NCBI GenBank assembly: GCA_016789725.1
Contig: JAEUQN010000003.1
Location: 1 to 59,461 of the forward strand
DNA: 59,461 nt
Direction of reading: 5' to 3'
From: Blastocatellia bacterium
GTDB lineage: Bacteria; Acidobacteriota; Blastocatellia; RBC074
Part shown: piece after piece, positions 17,479 through 28,080 of the stretch
Layout: every line of letters begins with the position of its first letter
Numbering within the stretch: position 1 is the stretch's first letter
Translations under genes and position numbers: made by a program
Notes under the pieces: model-generated
Told to the model about the DNA's origin: nothing
What the model saw: only the letters and a program-made list of their open reading frames with translations
The model's database searches: none

Positions 17479-20115
17479 ATGAAGATCGTTTTACGACCAT
17501 TCTTGCTGTGTTTTTTGTGGTGTGCCTGCACCGCGATTCCCTCTCTGGCGCAAAGTAAAACGGCCAATGAAGCGCAGCTCAAAGTTACTGTTATTGATCC
17601 GAGTCGTGCAGCAATCCCGAATGCACGAGTGCAAATCACCTCCAACACCATCAAGCCCAAATCCAGTGAGACCAATCGCACGGGTGAGGTTCGGTTCCAG
17701 CGCCTGGGCATCGGCATTTATCGAATCGTCGTCGAGGCGGCGGGGTTTGAGGCGCAGGTGGTTGACAACGTGACGCTCACCTCAGGCGCAAACGCGTTGG
17801 AAGTCAAACTTAATCTCGCCAACGTGACGGATGAAATCGAAGTCAAACAGGACAAACGTGCGGCGGCCACCGATCCACGTGGCGATGGTTTTTCCAATGT
17901 GTTGACGGAAGAGCAATTGGCGATGCTGCCGGACGACCCTGAGGAATTCGAGGCGGCGCTGCGCAGTATGGCGGGGCCAGACGCTCGTTTTCGCGTGAAC
18001 GGATTTGGAGGCGGCAAATTGCCACCGAAGAATCAGATTCGTGAAATTCGGTTTCGCATGAATCAATGGGCCGCCGAAAATCATGATCCCAGTTTTATCA
18101 GCATAGACATCTACACCAAACCGGGCATCAATCAATGGCATGGCAGCGTCAATTTCGGCTTTCGAGATGAATCGTTAAATGCCCGAAATGCGTTTGCGCC
18201 GTTTCGCGGGGCTGAGCAGGATCGGCGCTATGGGGTGGAACTCAGCGGCCCGCTTTGGAAAAATCATACCTCGCTATTTTTCAATGCGGACGGCATGAAT
18301 TCTTACGACGCCAAGACCATCGTCGCAGCCTTGCCGACCGGAAATTTTGCCGACCTAATCCGTCGCCCGGCCCGGCGATTGAATTTGCAAACCCGCATCG
18401 AACACGCGCTCAACAAAACGCACACTCTGCGTAGCGAATATCAACGCAACGCCAATCGGCAGAAAAATCAGGGCGTCGGGAATTTCGATCTGGCTGACCG
18501 CGCCTTTAATACGGATTCGACCGAACACATCTTTCGCCTATCCGATTCGGGAGCCATCGGGAAAAAGCTCTTCAATGAAATTCGATTCCAAACACTTTGG
18601 CGCGAAATCGGCATCACTTCCCTTTCCAATGCGCCAACACTGCGTGTACTGGATGCTTTTACCAGCGGCGGCGCGCAAGTCACCAGCAATAACCGTTTGC
18701 GTGAAATCGAAGTAGCCGACAATCTGGATATTTCGCTCTTCAAAAAACACACGATGCGCGCGGGCTTCACATTAGAAACGGGTAAGTACGCAAGCAGCGA
18801 GTTGCGCAATCAAAACGGAACGTTCACCTTTGCCAGCCTCGCGGATTTTCGCGCGAATCGTCCATTGCAATATTCACAACGAACCGGCGCACCGGCCATT
18901 GATTTCACGCAACATCAATTGGGTTGGTATGCGCAGGACGATTGGCGCGCGGCGAAAAGCCTGACCTTGAGTTTCGGATTACGGCACGAGTTGCAAACGA
19001 ATCTCCGAGACAAAAACAACTTTGCGCCACGGGCGGGATTTGCCTGGTCTCCGTTCCGCAATGGAAAGACCACGATTCGCGGCGGCGGCGGATTTTTCTA
19101 TAGCTGGTTTGGCAATACGACGCTTGAGCAAATCCTGCGCGTCAATGGACAGCAAACGGATTTGATCGTTCGCAATCCCGGTTATCCAGATCCGTTTTCC
19201 AGCGGCTCGGCGACGATGCTGCCGCCCAGCGTGATTCGCCAGGCAGCCGATTTAAAAATGCCGACGATTCTGCAAGCATCGGTCGGAGTTGAGCGCGAAT
19301 TGCCAAGGAATTTTCGATTGATGACCAATTACTCGTTTACACGAAGCCTGCATCAATTGCGTGGCATCAACATCAATCAACCGATCCCCGGCCTGGGTCG
19401 TCCATTTCCGACGCTCGGCAACATCACACAGGTCGCCTCCATCGCCAATTCATTCGGTCACGCTATGATGGTGAATTTGAATTGGAATCATATGCCGAAA
19501 CGAATTTTTGCCTCGGCGCAATACCGCTTATCAAAAGTCACCAATGAAACCGACAGCCCATTCAGTCTTCCCGTCAACAGCTATGACTTACGGGCGGAGC
19601 GCGGCCCGGCACTGAATGATATTCGACACCTGTTTTTTATGATGGCGAGCTTTCCGGTCTTCAATCAATTCCGACTGGGAACAACGTTCAATTATCTCTC
19701 CGCGACGCCCTACAACATTACTACGGGGTTTGATAATAACGGAGATGCCGTCATCAATGATCGTCCTGTAAATCTCACGCGAAACAGTGCGCGCGGCGCT
19801 GGACAGGCCAACTTGGGCATTCGATTAGGCTATTCATTTGGCTTTGGCAAGGTCAACGAAACGCAAATGGCTGGCCCACAGGTCCGCATCGTTCGGGCCG
19901 GTGGTGACAATGATATGCTGGGGGCCATGCCGGGCGGGGGGCCAAATTTAGCGAACAAACGCTATCGCACAGAATTTTATATTTCGGTCGCTAACGCGTT
20001 GAACCATACCAATCGGACAAACTTCATCGGCGTGCAAACGTCGCCATTTTTCGGCCAAGCCACCGCGGCACAATCAGGGCGCAGGATGGAAACAGGAATG
20101 CGGTTTAGTTTTTAG
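17479..20115 (+). CDS. Oar-like TonB-dependent outer-membrane receptor
   Basis: 878 residues from ATG 17479. I chose this start because it opens directly into a signal peptide ([19 protein letters not shown], cut near LAQ); the in-frame ATG at 17422 would add 19 polar residues. A carboxypeptidase-regulatory-like beta sandwich (about 25-115: [33 protein letters not shown]) comes first. A short plug-like region follows and then a long beta barrel ending in the typical aromatic MRFSF. The family is greatly expanded in Acidobacteriota and is thought to bind large substrates such as proteins or glycans. Nothing shows the ligand here. The neighbouring two-component system is convergent, 14 bases away. 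Confidence 0.9.
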   Translation: MKIVLRPFLLCFLWCACTAIPSLAQSKTANEAQLKVTVIDPSRAAIPNARVQITSNTIKPKSSETNRTGEVRFQRLGIGIYRIVVEAAGFEAQVVDNVTLTSGANALEVKLNLANVTDEIEVKQDKRAAATDPRGDGFSNVLTEEQLAMLPDDPEEFEAALRSMAGPDARFRVNGFGGGKLPPKNQIREIRFRMNQWAAENHDPSFISIDIYTKPGINQWHGSVNFGFRDESLNARNAFAPFRGAEQDRRYGVELSGPLWKNHTSLFFNADGMNSYDAKTIVAALPTGNFADLIRRPARRLNLQTRIEHALNKTHTLRSEYQRNANRQKNQGVGNFDLADRAFNTDSTEHIFRLSDSGAIGKKLFNEIRFQTLWREIGITSLSNAPTLRVLDAFTSGGAQVTSNNRLREIEVADNLDISLFKKHTMRAGFTLETGKYASSELRNQNGTFTFASLADFRANRPLQYSQRTGAPAIDFTQHQLGWYAQDDWRAAKSLTLSFGLRHELQTNLRDKNNFAPRAGFAWSPFRNGKTTIRGGGGFFYSWFGNTTLEQILRVNGQQTDLIVRNPGYPDPFSSGSATMLPPSVIRQAADLKMPTILQASVGVERELPRNFRLMTNYSFTRSLHQLRGININQPIPGLGRPFPTLGNITQVASIANSFGHAMMVNLNWNHMPKRIFASAQYRLSKVTNETDSPFSLPVNSYDLRAERGPALNDIRHLFFMMASFPVFNQFRLGTTFNYLSATPYNITTGFDNNGDAVINDRPVNLTRNSARGAGQANLGIRLGYSFGFGKVNETQMAGPQVRIVRAGGDNDMLGAMPGGGPNLANKRYRTEFYISVANALNHTNRTNFIGVQTSPFFGQATAAQSGRRMETGMRFSF

Positions 20116-20129
20116 AGCAAACAACCTGT

Positions 20130-20918
20130 TTAGAACCCTAATTTATCTCGCAACTCTTTGACACGATCTCGCGCCACGGTTAGCTCGCTGCGTTTGCCAT
20201 CCTTGAGGCGTACCACCCATCGCCCGCCAAACCACGAACGCACCTCATCCACAAAATCAGCATTGAGCAAAATCGCGCGATGAATGCGAATGAATGAACT
20301 GGGAAACAGTTCTTGTTCGAGTTCGGTGATCGAACGGTCTATGACGTGATTTCCCTCGCCCGTCGCCGCATACGTGAGTTTGTCATGCGCAAAAAAATGC
20401 GTGATCTGCGTGAGTTCAATGAACCGCACTCGCTCGCCTACACGCGAGGCAATGCGGGTGGGCGGTTGCAATCGTGACGGCTGCATGGCGGCGGCAAGCT
20501 GTTCGACGACTTGCCGAAAGTCAGGCGCAGGTGGCGCAGACGAAAGCCGTTCCAGCTTGTTGAGCGCGCGTTCAAGCTGGAGCCGCTCCACAGGCTTCAA
20601 TAAATAATCAATTGAATTCACCTCAAAGGCGCGCAGGGCGTATTCATCAAACGCAGTGGTGAAAACGACCACCGGTTGCCAATTCAATCGCGCCAATAAT
20701 TCAAAGCCACTCATCTCCGGCATTTGAATATCCAGGAACAGCGCATCCAAATTCCCGCGCAAGGATTCGGCGGATAACCGCGCCAATGCGGCGGCGGGGT
20801 CGGTTTCCGTTCCGACGACTTCCACTTGTTCAGTTTCCCTCAACAAGCTGGATAACCGCTTGATAGCCAGCGGTTCGTCATCCACCAAAAACACCTTGAG
20901 TCGTGCAGCGTCGTTCAT
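20130..20918 (-). CDS. LytTR-family response regulator
   Basis: 262 residues. The receiver domain (about 6-125) has the acidic pair in FLVDDEPLAI, the phosphorylation site Asp63 in ALFLDIQMPEMSG, and the Thr and Lys of the switch (VVFTTAFDEYALRAFEVNSIDYLLKP, written here in part). The LytTR DNA-binding domain fills about 150-262, with FAHDKLTYA and HRAILLNADFV typical of the fold. It lies 3 bases downstream of the histidine kinase gene, so the two form a cognate pair. Such regulators often control cell-surface and exopolysaccharide genes, but the targets are not evident. Confidence 0.95.
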   Translation of the reverse strand: MNDAARLKVFLVDDEPLAIKRLSSLLRETEQVEVVGTETDPAAALARLSAESLRGNLDALFLDIQMPEMSGFELLARLNWQPVVVFTTAFDEYALRAFEVNSIDYLLKPVERLQLERALNKLERLSSAPPAPDFRQVVEQLAAAMQPSRLQPPTRIASRVGERVRFIELTQITHFFAHDKLTYAATGEGNHVIDRSITELEQELFPSSFIRIHRAILLNADFVDEVRSWFGGRWVVRLKDGKRSELTVARDRVKELRDKLGF

Positions 20919-20921
20919 GGC

Positions 20922-22046
20922 CTAATTGCGAGGCAACGTTATAGTTGTGATGAAATAAGAATCCTGGCGCTGGAATTCAAGCGACGCCTGATCTCCAAAT
21001 AAGGCGTAAAGCCGTGATTGCAAATTATCAATTCCCCGCCCAGCGGGAATTGTTTCGACGGCTAGACCGGGGCCATCGTCCCAGACTTCCAGCTTGACCG
21101 AAGCCCCGTCAGCTTTGGCGACAACGCGGATGATGCCGCCTTCACGTCGTTTGGAAATTACGTGCTTGACGCTATTTTCGACCAACGTCTGTAGAGCAAA
21201 GGGTGGGACAGCGGTCATTCCGATTTCCGGTGCAACGTCAATCTGGAATTGCAATCGTTCGCCAAAGCGGGCTTTTTCGATTTCCAGATAATCCGTCACG
21301 ATTTTGACCTCATCGCGCAGCAGCACCGAGTTGCGATGATTGGAATCCAGTGAAAACCGCAGCATCGAAGACAATCGTTCGACCATGCGTTCGGCTTGCA
21401 CAGGTTCTTCGCGGATCAACGCCGAAATCGAATTCAGCGTATTGAACAAAAAGTGTGGGCGCACCCGCGATTCCAATGAAGAGAGCTGAGCCGCAATCGC
21501 CAGCTTACGAGCGCGTTCCTCTTCCAATTGCTTCGTACGTAATTGCAAAGACGTTTCTTCCAACTGCCGCTTCAAAGATTCATAAAGAAAAAACCCGATG
21601 CCAAAAATCATGCCAAGCAGCAACGAAAACCATAAACTGCGCGGCAATGAGTTCATCATTTCCTGAAAAGAACTGGCTCCGACCGCCACCAGAATCAAAC
21701 CTCCTGTGAAGTATCCAATCAACGCGGAAACCAATACTGTCAGAGATAACAGCAACCAATTCAGTGGAAAAACCTGCCGCGAAATTCGTTCGGAGAAAAG
21801 GTGAAAGGAATAAAAGAATTCCAGTCCGATGCACGTGGAATACACCAGGGAATGAAAGAAACAGGTCGTCAGCGAAATTCTCAGCTCAGCGGGAATGATC
21901 CAATACTTCATCATCGTCGAAGTAATGGTCCCGGCCAAAATCAGAGTCAGGCGCGCGCCCCAACGTTCAGTCAGGCTTTTTCCAAAAACGCAGGGACACG
22001 CCATGCTGTGCCCGATATGAGGTTGTGAAATTGTGCTTTCAGCCAT
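20922..22046 (-). CDS. LytS/YehU-type sensor histidine kinase
   Basis: 374 residues. Four hydrophobic segments (about 32-50, 58-80, 96-122, 138-155) form the membrane sensor. A coiled coil (157-192) leads to the His_kinase domain with phospho-acceptor His198 in RPHFLFNTLNSI. An ATPase domain follows, with the N box LVENSVKH and DDGPG. It phosphorylates the LytTR regulator encoded just downstream. No Shine-Dalgarno is visible before ATG 22046; a later Met (residue 15) is an alternative start. The 213 bases upstream (22047-22259) show no gene. Confidence 0.93.
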   Translation of the reverse strand: MAESTISQPHIGHSMACPCVFGKSLTERWGARLTLILAGTITSTMMKYWIIPAELRISLTTCFFHSLVYSTCIGLEFFYSFHLFSERISRQVFPLNWLLLSLTVLVSALIGYFTGGLILVAVGASSFQEMMNSLPRSLWFSLLLGMIFGIGFFLYESLKRQLEETSLQLRTKQLEEERARKLAIAAQLSSLESRVRPHFLFNTLNSISALIREEPVQAERMVERLSSMLRFSLDSNHRNSVLLRDEVKIVTDYLEIEKARFGERLQFQIDVAPEIGMTAVPPFALQTLVENSVKHVISKRREGGIIRVVAKADGASVKLEVWDDGPGLAVETIPAGRGIDNLQSRLYALFGDQASLEFQRQDSYFITTITLPRN

Positions 22047-22259
22047 AGCGGTAAGGATACGGCGTCAATGCTCGAAACGCCATCGGATTTTCCCCTTCTC
22101 AATCCTCGATCAGCGCGCGGGGAGCGACACATTCTGGAGACAACGGTGAAGAAGTATCACGCGATACAAGGCAAACTTCATCGCTTCACAGGTTGCCATC
22201 CGAGGCTGTGTGCGCTCCATCGCGTCGCGTCGCAGCCAGGCTGATCGCACAGGCCACGA

Positions 22260-23009
22260 TCATCGCACCGCTTGCAATAGTTGCTCGACGGTGGATTTCA
22301 GACCGACATCCAGCCGCACGCATTCTTCAAAATCACGTTTGGCAGCGTCGTGTTGACCTTGTTCCAAATAGGCAATCCCCCGATTCAACCAGGCGCTTGC
22401 CATTTGTGAATTCAGCTTGATGGCCTCGTTATAATCGGCAATGGCTTCGGTCAGCTTCCCTACCTGATGCTGTGCGACACCACGATCATTCAACATCGCC
22501 GCCTGATTTGGCTTCAATCGGATCGCCACGTCGTAATCGGCGATAGCCGCTTCAAATTGTCGCTTCGCGGACAACACCGTGCCACGATAGTAATAGGCGG
22601 CGGCCCCGTCGGGATCAAGTTGAATGGCCTGTGTGAAATCCTCGATGGCCTTTTCCAACTTTCCCTGATTCCGAAACGCGAGACCGCGATTGCACCAGGC
22701 TTTTGCGAAGTCCGGGTTCAGCTTAATCGCCTTTGAGTAATCAGCGATGGCCCCGGCGAAATCCTTGGTTGTGCGGCGAACTTCCGCCCGGCTAAAAAGC
22801 GCAGAGGCGGAATTCGGGTCGGACGCAACCGCCAAATCGAAATCCGCAATCGCGCGCGTTGTGTCGCCTTTCTCAAGCCACGAGTTGCCGCGTGCGAGAT
22901 AGGAATTGGCAGTGTCAGCGCGGGATGTTTGCGCCCAGGCCGGAATACAAAAAACGAATGCCAGAAAAAAGAGAAACGTCACAGGTAATGGGTGTTTTGC
23001 AAAATTCAT
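22260..23009 (-). CDS. exported TPR-repeat protein
   Basis: 249 residues with a signal peptide (about 1-26, ending AWAQ) and six tetratricopeptide repeats from about residue 31 to the end. They have the usual A-x-x-x-R/N-G and AIxDYxxAIxLxP signatures. TPR proteins form protein-binding superhelices; this one should act in the periplasm. GAGGAG precedes ATG 23009. The divergent S41 protease gene starts 221 bases away, and the gap shows no other feature I can support. Confidence 0.9.
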   Translation of the reverse strand: MNFAKHPLPVTFLFFLAFVFCIPAWAQTSRADTANSYLARGNSWLEKGDTTRAIADFDLAVASDPNSASALFSRAEVRRTTKDFAGAIADYSKAIKLNPDFAKAWCNRGLAFRNQGKLEKAIEDFTQAIQLDPDGAAAYYYRGTVLSAKRQFEAAIADYDVAIRLKPNQAAMLNDRGVAQHQVGKLTEAIADYNEAIKLNSQMASAWLNRGIAYLEQGQHDAAKRDFEECVRLDVGLKSTVEQLLQAVR

Positions 23010-23230
23010 GTTGTCTCCTCAGGAAAAGCAAAGCGCCGCTTTGCCTGAGACCATACGGCGGATTTGACTGTTTGGCCTGTGCCATCTGATGAACCGTAGG
23101 ATTTTGAGATGAACGGTCGAAATACCAGGATGAATGAACGAACTCTGGTGCCTCAGAGATTTTGGAACTCTCCTGCGCTCTGCCCGTAATGCAATCAGAG
23201 TGTTCGTCTTTTTCTTTTTGGAGAACAATT

Positions 23231-24661
23231 ATGCCAATTAAATCCATTTTGCTGAGCCTGCTGCTGGCGGGCGCAGCTCTAGCGCAAGCCCCACCGGCAG
23301 ACAAAACGATTGATGCGGAAAAACGACAGCAAGTCATCGAAGCCGCCATCAAAAAACTCCACGAATCTTATGTCTTTCCTGATGTCGCCAAACAGATGGA
23401 GGCCGCCTTGCGGGAACGAATGCAACGGAAGGAATACGATTCCATCACCAGCGCCAGAGCTTTGGCGCGCACGCTGACGGAGCATTTGCAGGCGGTCAGC
23501 AAAGACAAACATCTACGCGTACTTTTCACGGGCAATGGCGCACCTGTTCTGGGAGGCAGGCTCAATCCAGAGCAATATCGCGCACTGGCAAGCAAGCGGA
23601 ATTATGGCTTTGAGAAAGTCGAACGATTGAGCGGCAATATTGGCTACTTGGATTTTCGCGGGTTTGAGAATGCCGAATTGGCGAGCGAAACGGCGGCGGC
23701 GGCGATGACTTTTTTAGCCAACACCGATGCGCTGATTATTGATTTGCGGCAAAACGGTGGCGGCGATCCGGCGATGGTCGCATTTATATCGAGCTACTTG
23801 TTCGATAAAAAAACGCACCTCAATGACTTATATCTTCGGGCCGAAAATCGCACCGAAGAGTTTTGGACCCGCGAGACCGTTCCAGGTAAAAAGTTTGGTG
23901 GTGAAAAGCCGGTCTTTATCCTGACCGCAAAATACACGTTTTCCGGCGCGGAAGAGTTTTCATACAACCTCAAAAATCTGAAACGCGCCACCATCATCGG
24001 CGAGGTCACGGGTGGTGGCGCGCATCCAGTCGCACCGCAACGCATCAACGAGGATTTCACCATTGGCGTTCCTTTCGCACGCGCAATCAATCCGATTACC
24101 AAAACGAATTGGGAAGGCGTCGGCGTCAAACCGGATGTAGAAGTTCCGGCGGCACAGGCTCTAAAAACGGCTCACCTGGCGGCGCTGAAAGCCGTGCACG
24201 CGAACTCGACAGAGGCACAATTAAAAGCACAATTGAGCGATGTGATTGAAAGCACACAACGCGATTTAGAAGCGCTCAAAACTCCGCCATCGGCGACGAA
24301 GGCTTCCGTCAACGATGAATCAAGCGTGACGCTGCCAACCACCCCCGCAGGCAAAACATTCGGAGCCTTTCTGGTGGCATTCAATAGCGGCAAGCTGGAA
24401 ACCATGCGCAAGTTTCATCAGGAGCGCGGCGGCAATCCTGACAATGCGGAGCAAGACCTAAACTTTTATCATCAAAGTGGTGGGTTGAAAATTCACAGCA
24501 TCAAGCAATCTACCGAAACGCAAATCGAAGTATTGGCCCAAACAAAGAAGGATGAACGATGGGTGAGCTTTACGATGACGGTTGAGGCACAAGCTCCGCA
24601 CGGCGTTGCGGACCTTCGCGTCAAACCGGCTTCTGCCCCGTCTGAAAAAGTTACGAATTAG
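23231..24661 (+). CDS. exported S41 family peptidase with C-terminal extension
   Basis: 476 residues from ATG 23231, chosen for the GGAG upstream and the signal peptide MPIKSILLSLLLAGAALAQ. An N-terminal helical part (20-90) is followed by the S41 domain, with LIIDLRQNGGGDP and the catalytic-serine segment KYTFSGAEEFSYNL. A lysine four residues beyond the serine, usual in C-terminal processing proteases, is not present; EEFSYN follows instead, as in interphotoreceptor-retinoid-binding-like S41 members. About 140 residues after the domain form a separate part ending in a LolA-like or snoaL-like stretch. The stop overlaps the convergent methyltransferase gene by 4 bases. Confidence 0.88.
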   Translation: MPIKSILLSLLLAGAALAQAPPADKTIDAEKRQQVIEAAIKKLHESYVFPDVAKQMEAALRERMQRKEYDSITSARALARTLTEHLQAVSKDKHLRVLFTGNGAPVLGGRLNPEQYRALASKRNYGFEKVERLSGNIGYLDFRGFENAELASETAAAAMTFLANTDALIIDLRQNGGGDPAMVAFISSYLFDKKTHLNDLYLRAENRTEEFWTRETVPGKKFGGEKPVFILTAKYTFSGAEEFSYNLKNLKRATIIGEVTGGGAHPVAPQRINEDFTIGVPFARAINPITKTNWEGVGVKPDVEVPAAQALKTAHLAALKAVHANSTEAQLKAQLSDVIESTQRDLEALKTPPSATKASVNDESSVTLPTTPAGKTFGAFLVAFNSGKLETMRKFHQERGGNPDNAEQDLNFYHQSGGLKIHSIKQSTETQIEVLAQTKKDERWVSFTMTVEAQAPHGVADLRVKPASAPSEKVTN

Positions 24662-26868
24662 AAATCCATCAATCCTAATGCGTGGGCCAGCCTGCATATG
24701 ACGATCAGAGAATGCGCATCTTTGAGTAAATCCAAATGCGCAATCACATCGCTCAGGCTCGCCCACTGCAAAGCGGAATTACTCAAGTCTCGAGCCTCCA
24801 CTTCAATCGCAAAGGGGTACACGATTTCAGGCGTCACGCCTGGCGTCGGGAAATAAGCACCGCCCAATTCCCAAATTTGACGAAGGGCAAGACTAAACTC
24901 GCGTCGCATCATCTGCGTGAGGAATGGCGGCAGCTCTGCGATATGCGTGACCGCAAATGGAAGACGCCACGCCGGGACCACCGCCAAGCGGGCGCTGGGG
25001 GTAAACGTTTGTGCGGCGGGTAAGTCACGATGCTCAAGGCCAATAAAAACGCCCTGCTCCGTCTTCAGAACCGGAATTGCAGTCGCCGTATTTTTGCTGA
25101 ATTCGCGTGGAGTCACATATTCAAACGGAACTGTTGCTATTGTTTTGCCCGCCGCGTTGCGTTCGATAAAAAGCCCTTGCGTCAACAAAAGGAATTGCGG
25201 CGTGGCAGGATTCTCAACCAGCGTGAAAACTTCATTGGCAAGGGGCGAGAGCACCGCCTGTGTTTCCGAACAACTGACTGAATCCTGCTGTTGCGTCAAC
25301 GTGATCGGTGCACCAATCCACGGGCCAACGGGCCGCGCCAAGGCACGAAACAGGCGATAGAGATTGATTTCCAACCGCGCATCAAACATTCCCCCCACAT
25401 GACAGGCGCGTAAGGTTTGCCCTGCATCCAATTCGCGCACGGTCCCGGCATCTGTAAAACGCGTGTAGTTTGGCGTGGCCATCGCTAAGCCGGGACACGG
25501 TTCGATTTCCACCAGTCGAGCCACCACCTGTTCATTCAAACCACCCGGCGAAGTGAAATACGCCAACGGATCGCCAATCTCACGAATTGCATCGGAGCCA
25601 ATCCCTGCCCGTTCATGCAGCAACCGCTCGACGACCGCCATCGGCGTTTCATCGCTCTTCACAATGGCGCTGATCGGCTCGGTGATGTAGCCCGAACGCG
25701 TCGCACGGTTCAGATTCGGATGATCGGCGCAGGCATTGATAATCGGACGCGGGAAATCTTTTTTGGCGAGAATAAAAAGCTGACCATTGCTTTCAAACCA
25801 GGGCAATAAATCCATCGTTTGAGATGCCCGTTCGACCAATTCAAATTGCCGTTGACTGGGTTGATGCAAATAGGATTTGAGCTGTAAAAACTGGGGCGAT
25901 GCTAAAAGCGATGGCTGGCTTTCCACCAATTCCACGCCCGCCTCAGCCGCAACTTTTTCGCCTGCGATCAAATAATTCGTCGGTGGAAAATGAAGCGGCA
26001 GGCCATTCAAATCAAATAATAAAAACCGACCTACGAAGCGATTTTGGACAATCCACGGATTCCACAATGGCATCGAGCAAACAATGCGTAATCCCCGCGC
26101 GCGAAAGGCCGCTTCAAATTCGGCTTGCGACAGGTATGTGTACTCTTCCAATAATTCAGCATCCCAATCGGCACGATAATCTTTGCGCAAGATAAATTCT
26201 GTCGCTGCACGCAAGGCAACCTCATACCGATTCCAACCGGATTGCGACGAGGCAAGGCGCAAAAATGGAACCGTCGTAGCAGGGTTCACACTGCTACGCC
26301 AATCACGCGCAAAACGCTCAAAAAGCGCGGCGGTCGAAAGTCCTTCGACTGCGCCATTGTCCGCTCCATCCTGATTGGGCAACTCCAACCAGACACGTTG
26401 TGCCCCCTCAGGGATCACAAAGTCGCGGATAATAATCACGCCCCCGGATTTGAGTTGTGCAACCTGATTGTCAAAAGTATCGAAGACGCGCCGCACATCA
26501 AATTGATTAAAGCTCGTCACGTGATGCAACACCGATGAGTTCAAAATTCCATCCAGCGAATTTTCAGGAAAGACCTGTTCAGCAATATCGCCAACCACGT
26601 ATGACAGATTGGGGCGCTGAAAAGTTTCGTGTGAACGCGCGACTGAAACCGGATTGATGTCTACGCCAACGAGTTCCAACTCGCTGTACAACCGCGCCAG
26701 ATCAAAAGTTCCGCGCCCGGAACCGCTGCCCATATCGGCGATGCGCCCACGCGTGGGAAAGTAAGCCGTCGTCAATGCCACTTTCTGTTGCATTGAGGCG
26801 TCCATGCCCTTGAAATAGGATTCGTAGGCATCGCGCTCGCCGCGATGTTGTTTGGAATAATTGCTCAT
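24658..26868 (-). CDS. large SAM methyltransferase with a possible Nudix-like C-terminal domain
   Basis: 736 residues, far longer than a simple class I methyltransferase. The SAM motif IADMGSGSGRGTFDLA is at 43-58, followed by VGVDINP and a conserved-looking SVLHHVTSF segment. A central part (about 290-590) has no family I recognise. The C-terminal 140 residues have the layout of a Nudix fold: a strand pair (GVFIGLEHRDLP, about 606-617), RLAVVPAWRLP (627-637) and FPTPGVTPEIVYPF (673-686), which recalls the FYPSPG loop of ADP-ribose hydrolases. The Nudix catalytic glutamates are absent. It lies 33 bases downstream of larC. Substrate unknown. Confidence 0.75.
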   Translation of the reverse strand: MSNYSKQHRGERDAYESYFKGMDASMQQKVALTTAYFPTRGRIADMGSGSGRGTFDLARLYSELELVGVDINPVSVARSHETFQRPNLSYVVGDIAEQVFPENSLDGILNSSVLHHVTSFNQFDVRRVFDTFDNQVAQLKSGGVIIIRDFVIPEGAQRVWLELPNQDGADNGAVEGLSTAALFERFARDWRSSVNPATTVPFLRLASSQSGWNRYEVALRAATEFILRKDYRADWDAELLEEYTYLSQAEFEAAFRARGLRIVCSMPLWNPWIVQNRFVGRFLLFDLNGLPLHFPPTNYLIAGEKVAAEAGVELVESQPSLLASPQFLQLKSYLHQPSQRQFELVERASQTMDLLPWFESNGQLFILAKKDFPRPIINACADHPNLNRATRSGYITEPISAIVKSDETPMAVVERLLHERAGIGSDAIREIGDPLAYFTSPGGLNEQVVARLVEIEPCPGLAMATPNYTRFTDAGTVRELDAGQTLRACHVGGMFDARLEINLYRLFRALARPVGPWIGAPITLTQQQDSVSCSETQAVLSPLANEVFTLVENPATPQFLLLTQGLFIERNAAGKTIATVPFEYVTPREFSKNTATAIPVLKTEQGVFIGLEHRDLPAAQTFTPSARLAVVPAWRLPFAVTHIAELPPFLTQMMRREFSLALRQIWELGGAYFPTPGVTPEIVYPFAIEVEARDLSNSALQWASLSDVIAHLDLLKDAHSLIVICRLAHALGLMDF

Positions 26869-26901
26869 AGAAGTTAATTCCTGAATCGGCTGAAACCCAA
26901 G

Positions 26902-28077
26902 CTAGGTTCTGGCGTAGGCTTGCATCGCGGCGAGTTGAACTTGCCGAATCGCTACTTGATGCCGGAGCGCAGCCGCCTGGCAATCTTCAAATTCGGGCGA
27001 AGCATTCATGATCTGGCCCATTTGATTGCGCGCGATCTTGATCGTAATGGGGCCGTAGTCTGTTTCAATAGTGACGAATTCGCGGCGTAAAATCTCGCGG
27101 CGTTCCTCTCGATACCGCACGCCGAGCGTGGTCGTTTCTCGAAAAATCAGAGCGACCAACGGCTCGCGCTTTTCCGGCGCACAAAGCATCGTCAACAACA
27201 CGCCGGGGCGATTTTTCTTCATCTGAACTGGCGTATAAAAAATATCAAGCGCACCTGCCGTCAGGGCCAATTCCATCAAATGCCCGAAAACTTGGGGATT
27301 CAAATCATCCAGGTTTGCTTCAATGACAGTGATCGTGTCTGGCGTTTGATCGGACTCATCTACTTCGCCCAACACAGCGCGCAAGACATTCGGGAATTTT
27401 TCGTAAACACGCGCTCCGGCTCCGTACCCGACTTTCTCTACTCGCATCAGTGGCAGCTTCACAAAGTCCTTCGCCAAGGTTGCAATCATTGCTGCGCCTG
27501 TCGGTGTGACAAATTCGCCTTCGATGTCTTTGGCATAGATAGGAACGCCACGCAAAATTTCGGTCGTGACCGGGCCGGGAATCGGATAGGCTCCGTCCTC
27601 TCCAACAGCCATCCCCGAACCAACGTGCAACGGCGAAGCCACGATTTGCTCAATGCCAATCGCTTCTAAGCCAACGCACATGCCAACAATGCCCACGATT
27701 GCATCTATAGCGCCGACATCCTGCAACTGAACGGATTGCATTTCGAGGCCGTGAATTTTAGCTTGAGCTTCACCAAGACGCTGAAAAATAGCTGTCGCCT
27801 TTTGCTTGATCGGATGACTGAGAGACGAGGTTTCGATCAATTGCTGAATGCTCGAAAGCGAGCGAAGCGATTTCTGTGCGGTGGTCACGGCGACCTTGAA
27901 CCTGACGGCGTTGATGCCTCCGTGAGTTATGCGATCCAAACTCAATTCATAACCTTCGAGATCAAGCTTTGCCAACGCCTCTGTCAGGTCTTCAAGCCTC
28001 AAGCCCAAATCCAGCAACGCGCCAATTGCCATGTCGCCGCTGATGCCTGCAAAACAATCCAGATAGAGGGTCTTCAT
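26902..28077 (-). CDS. larC: nickel-pincer cofactor biosynthesis protein LarC
   Basis: 391 residues, full length, opening with the family signature MKTLYLDCFAGISGDMAIGA. LarC is a CTP-dependent nickel insertase that makes the nickel-pincer nucleotide of lactate racemase and related enzymes. The conserved segments SPLHVGSGM and EANLDDLNPQ are present. larB, larE and larA are not in the window, so the other cofactor steps must be encoded elsewhere. It begins 3 bases after the L,D-transpeptidase stop, within a long leftward operon. Confidence 0.93.
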   Translation of the reverse strand: MKTLYLDCFAGISGDMAIGALLDLGLRLEDLTEALAKLDLEGYELSLDRITHGGINAVRFKVAVTTAQKSLRSLSSIQQLIETSSLSHPIKQKATAIFQRLGEAQAKIHGLEMQSVQLQDVGAIDAIVGIVGMCVGLEAIGIEQIVASPLHVGSGMAVGEDGAYPIPGPVTTEILRGVPIYAKDIEGEFVTPTGAAMIATLAKDFVKLPLMRVEKVGYGAGARVYEKFPNVLRAVLGEVDESDQTPDTITVIEANLDDLNPQVFGHLMELALTAGALDIFYTPVQMKKNRPGVLLTMLCAPEKREPLVALIFRETTTLGVRYREERREILRREFVTIETDYGPITIKIARNQMGQIMNASPEFEDCQAAALRHQVAIRQVQLAAMQAYART

Positions 28078-28080
28078 AAT

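Noticed and set aside
22047..22259. Small genes in the gap between the TPR and histidine kinase genes
   Set aside because: The only frames seen are antisense extensions of the TPR gene, without ribosome binding sites.
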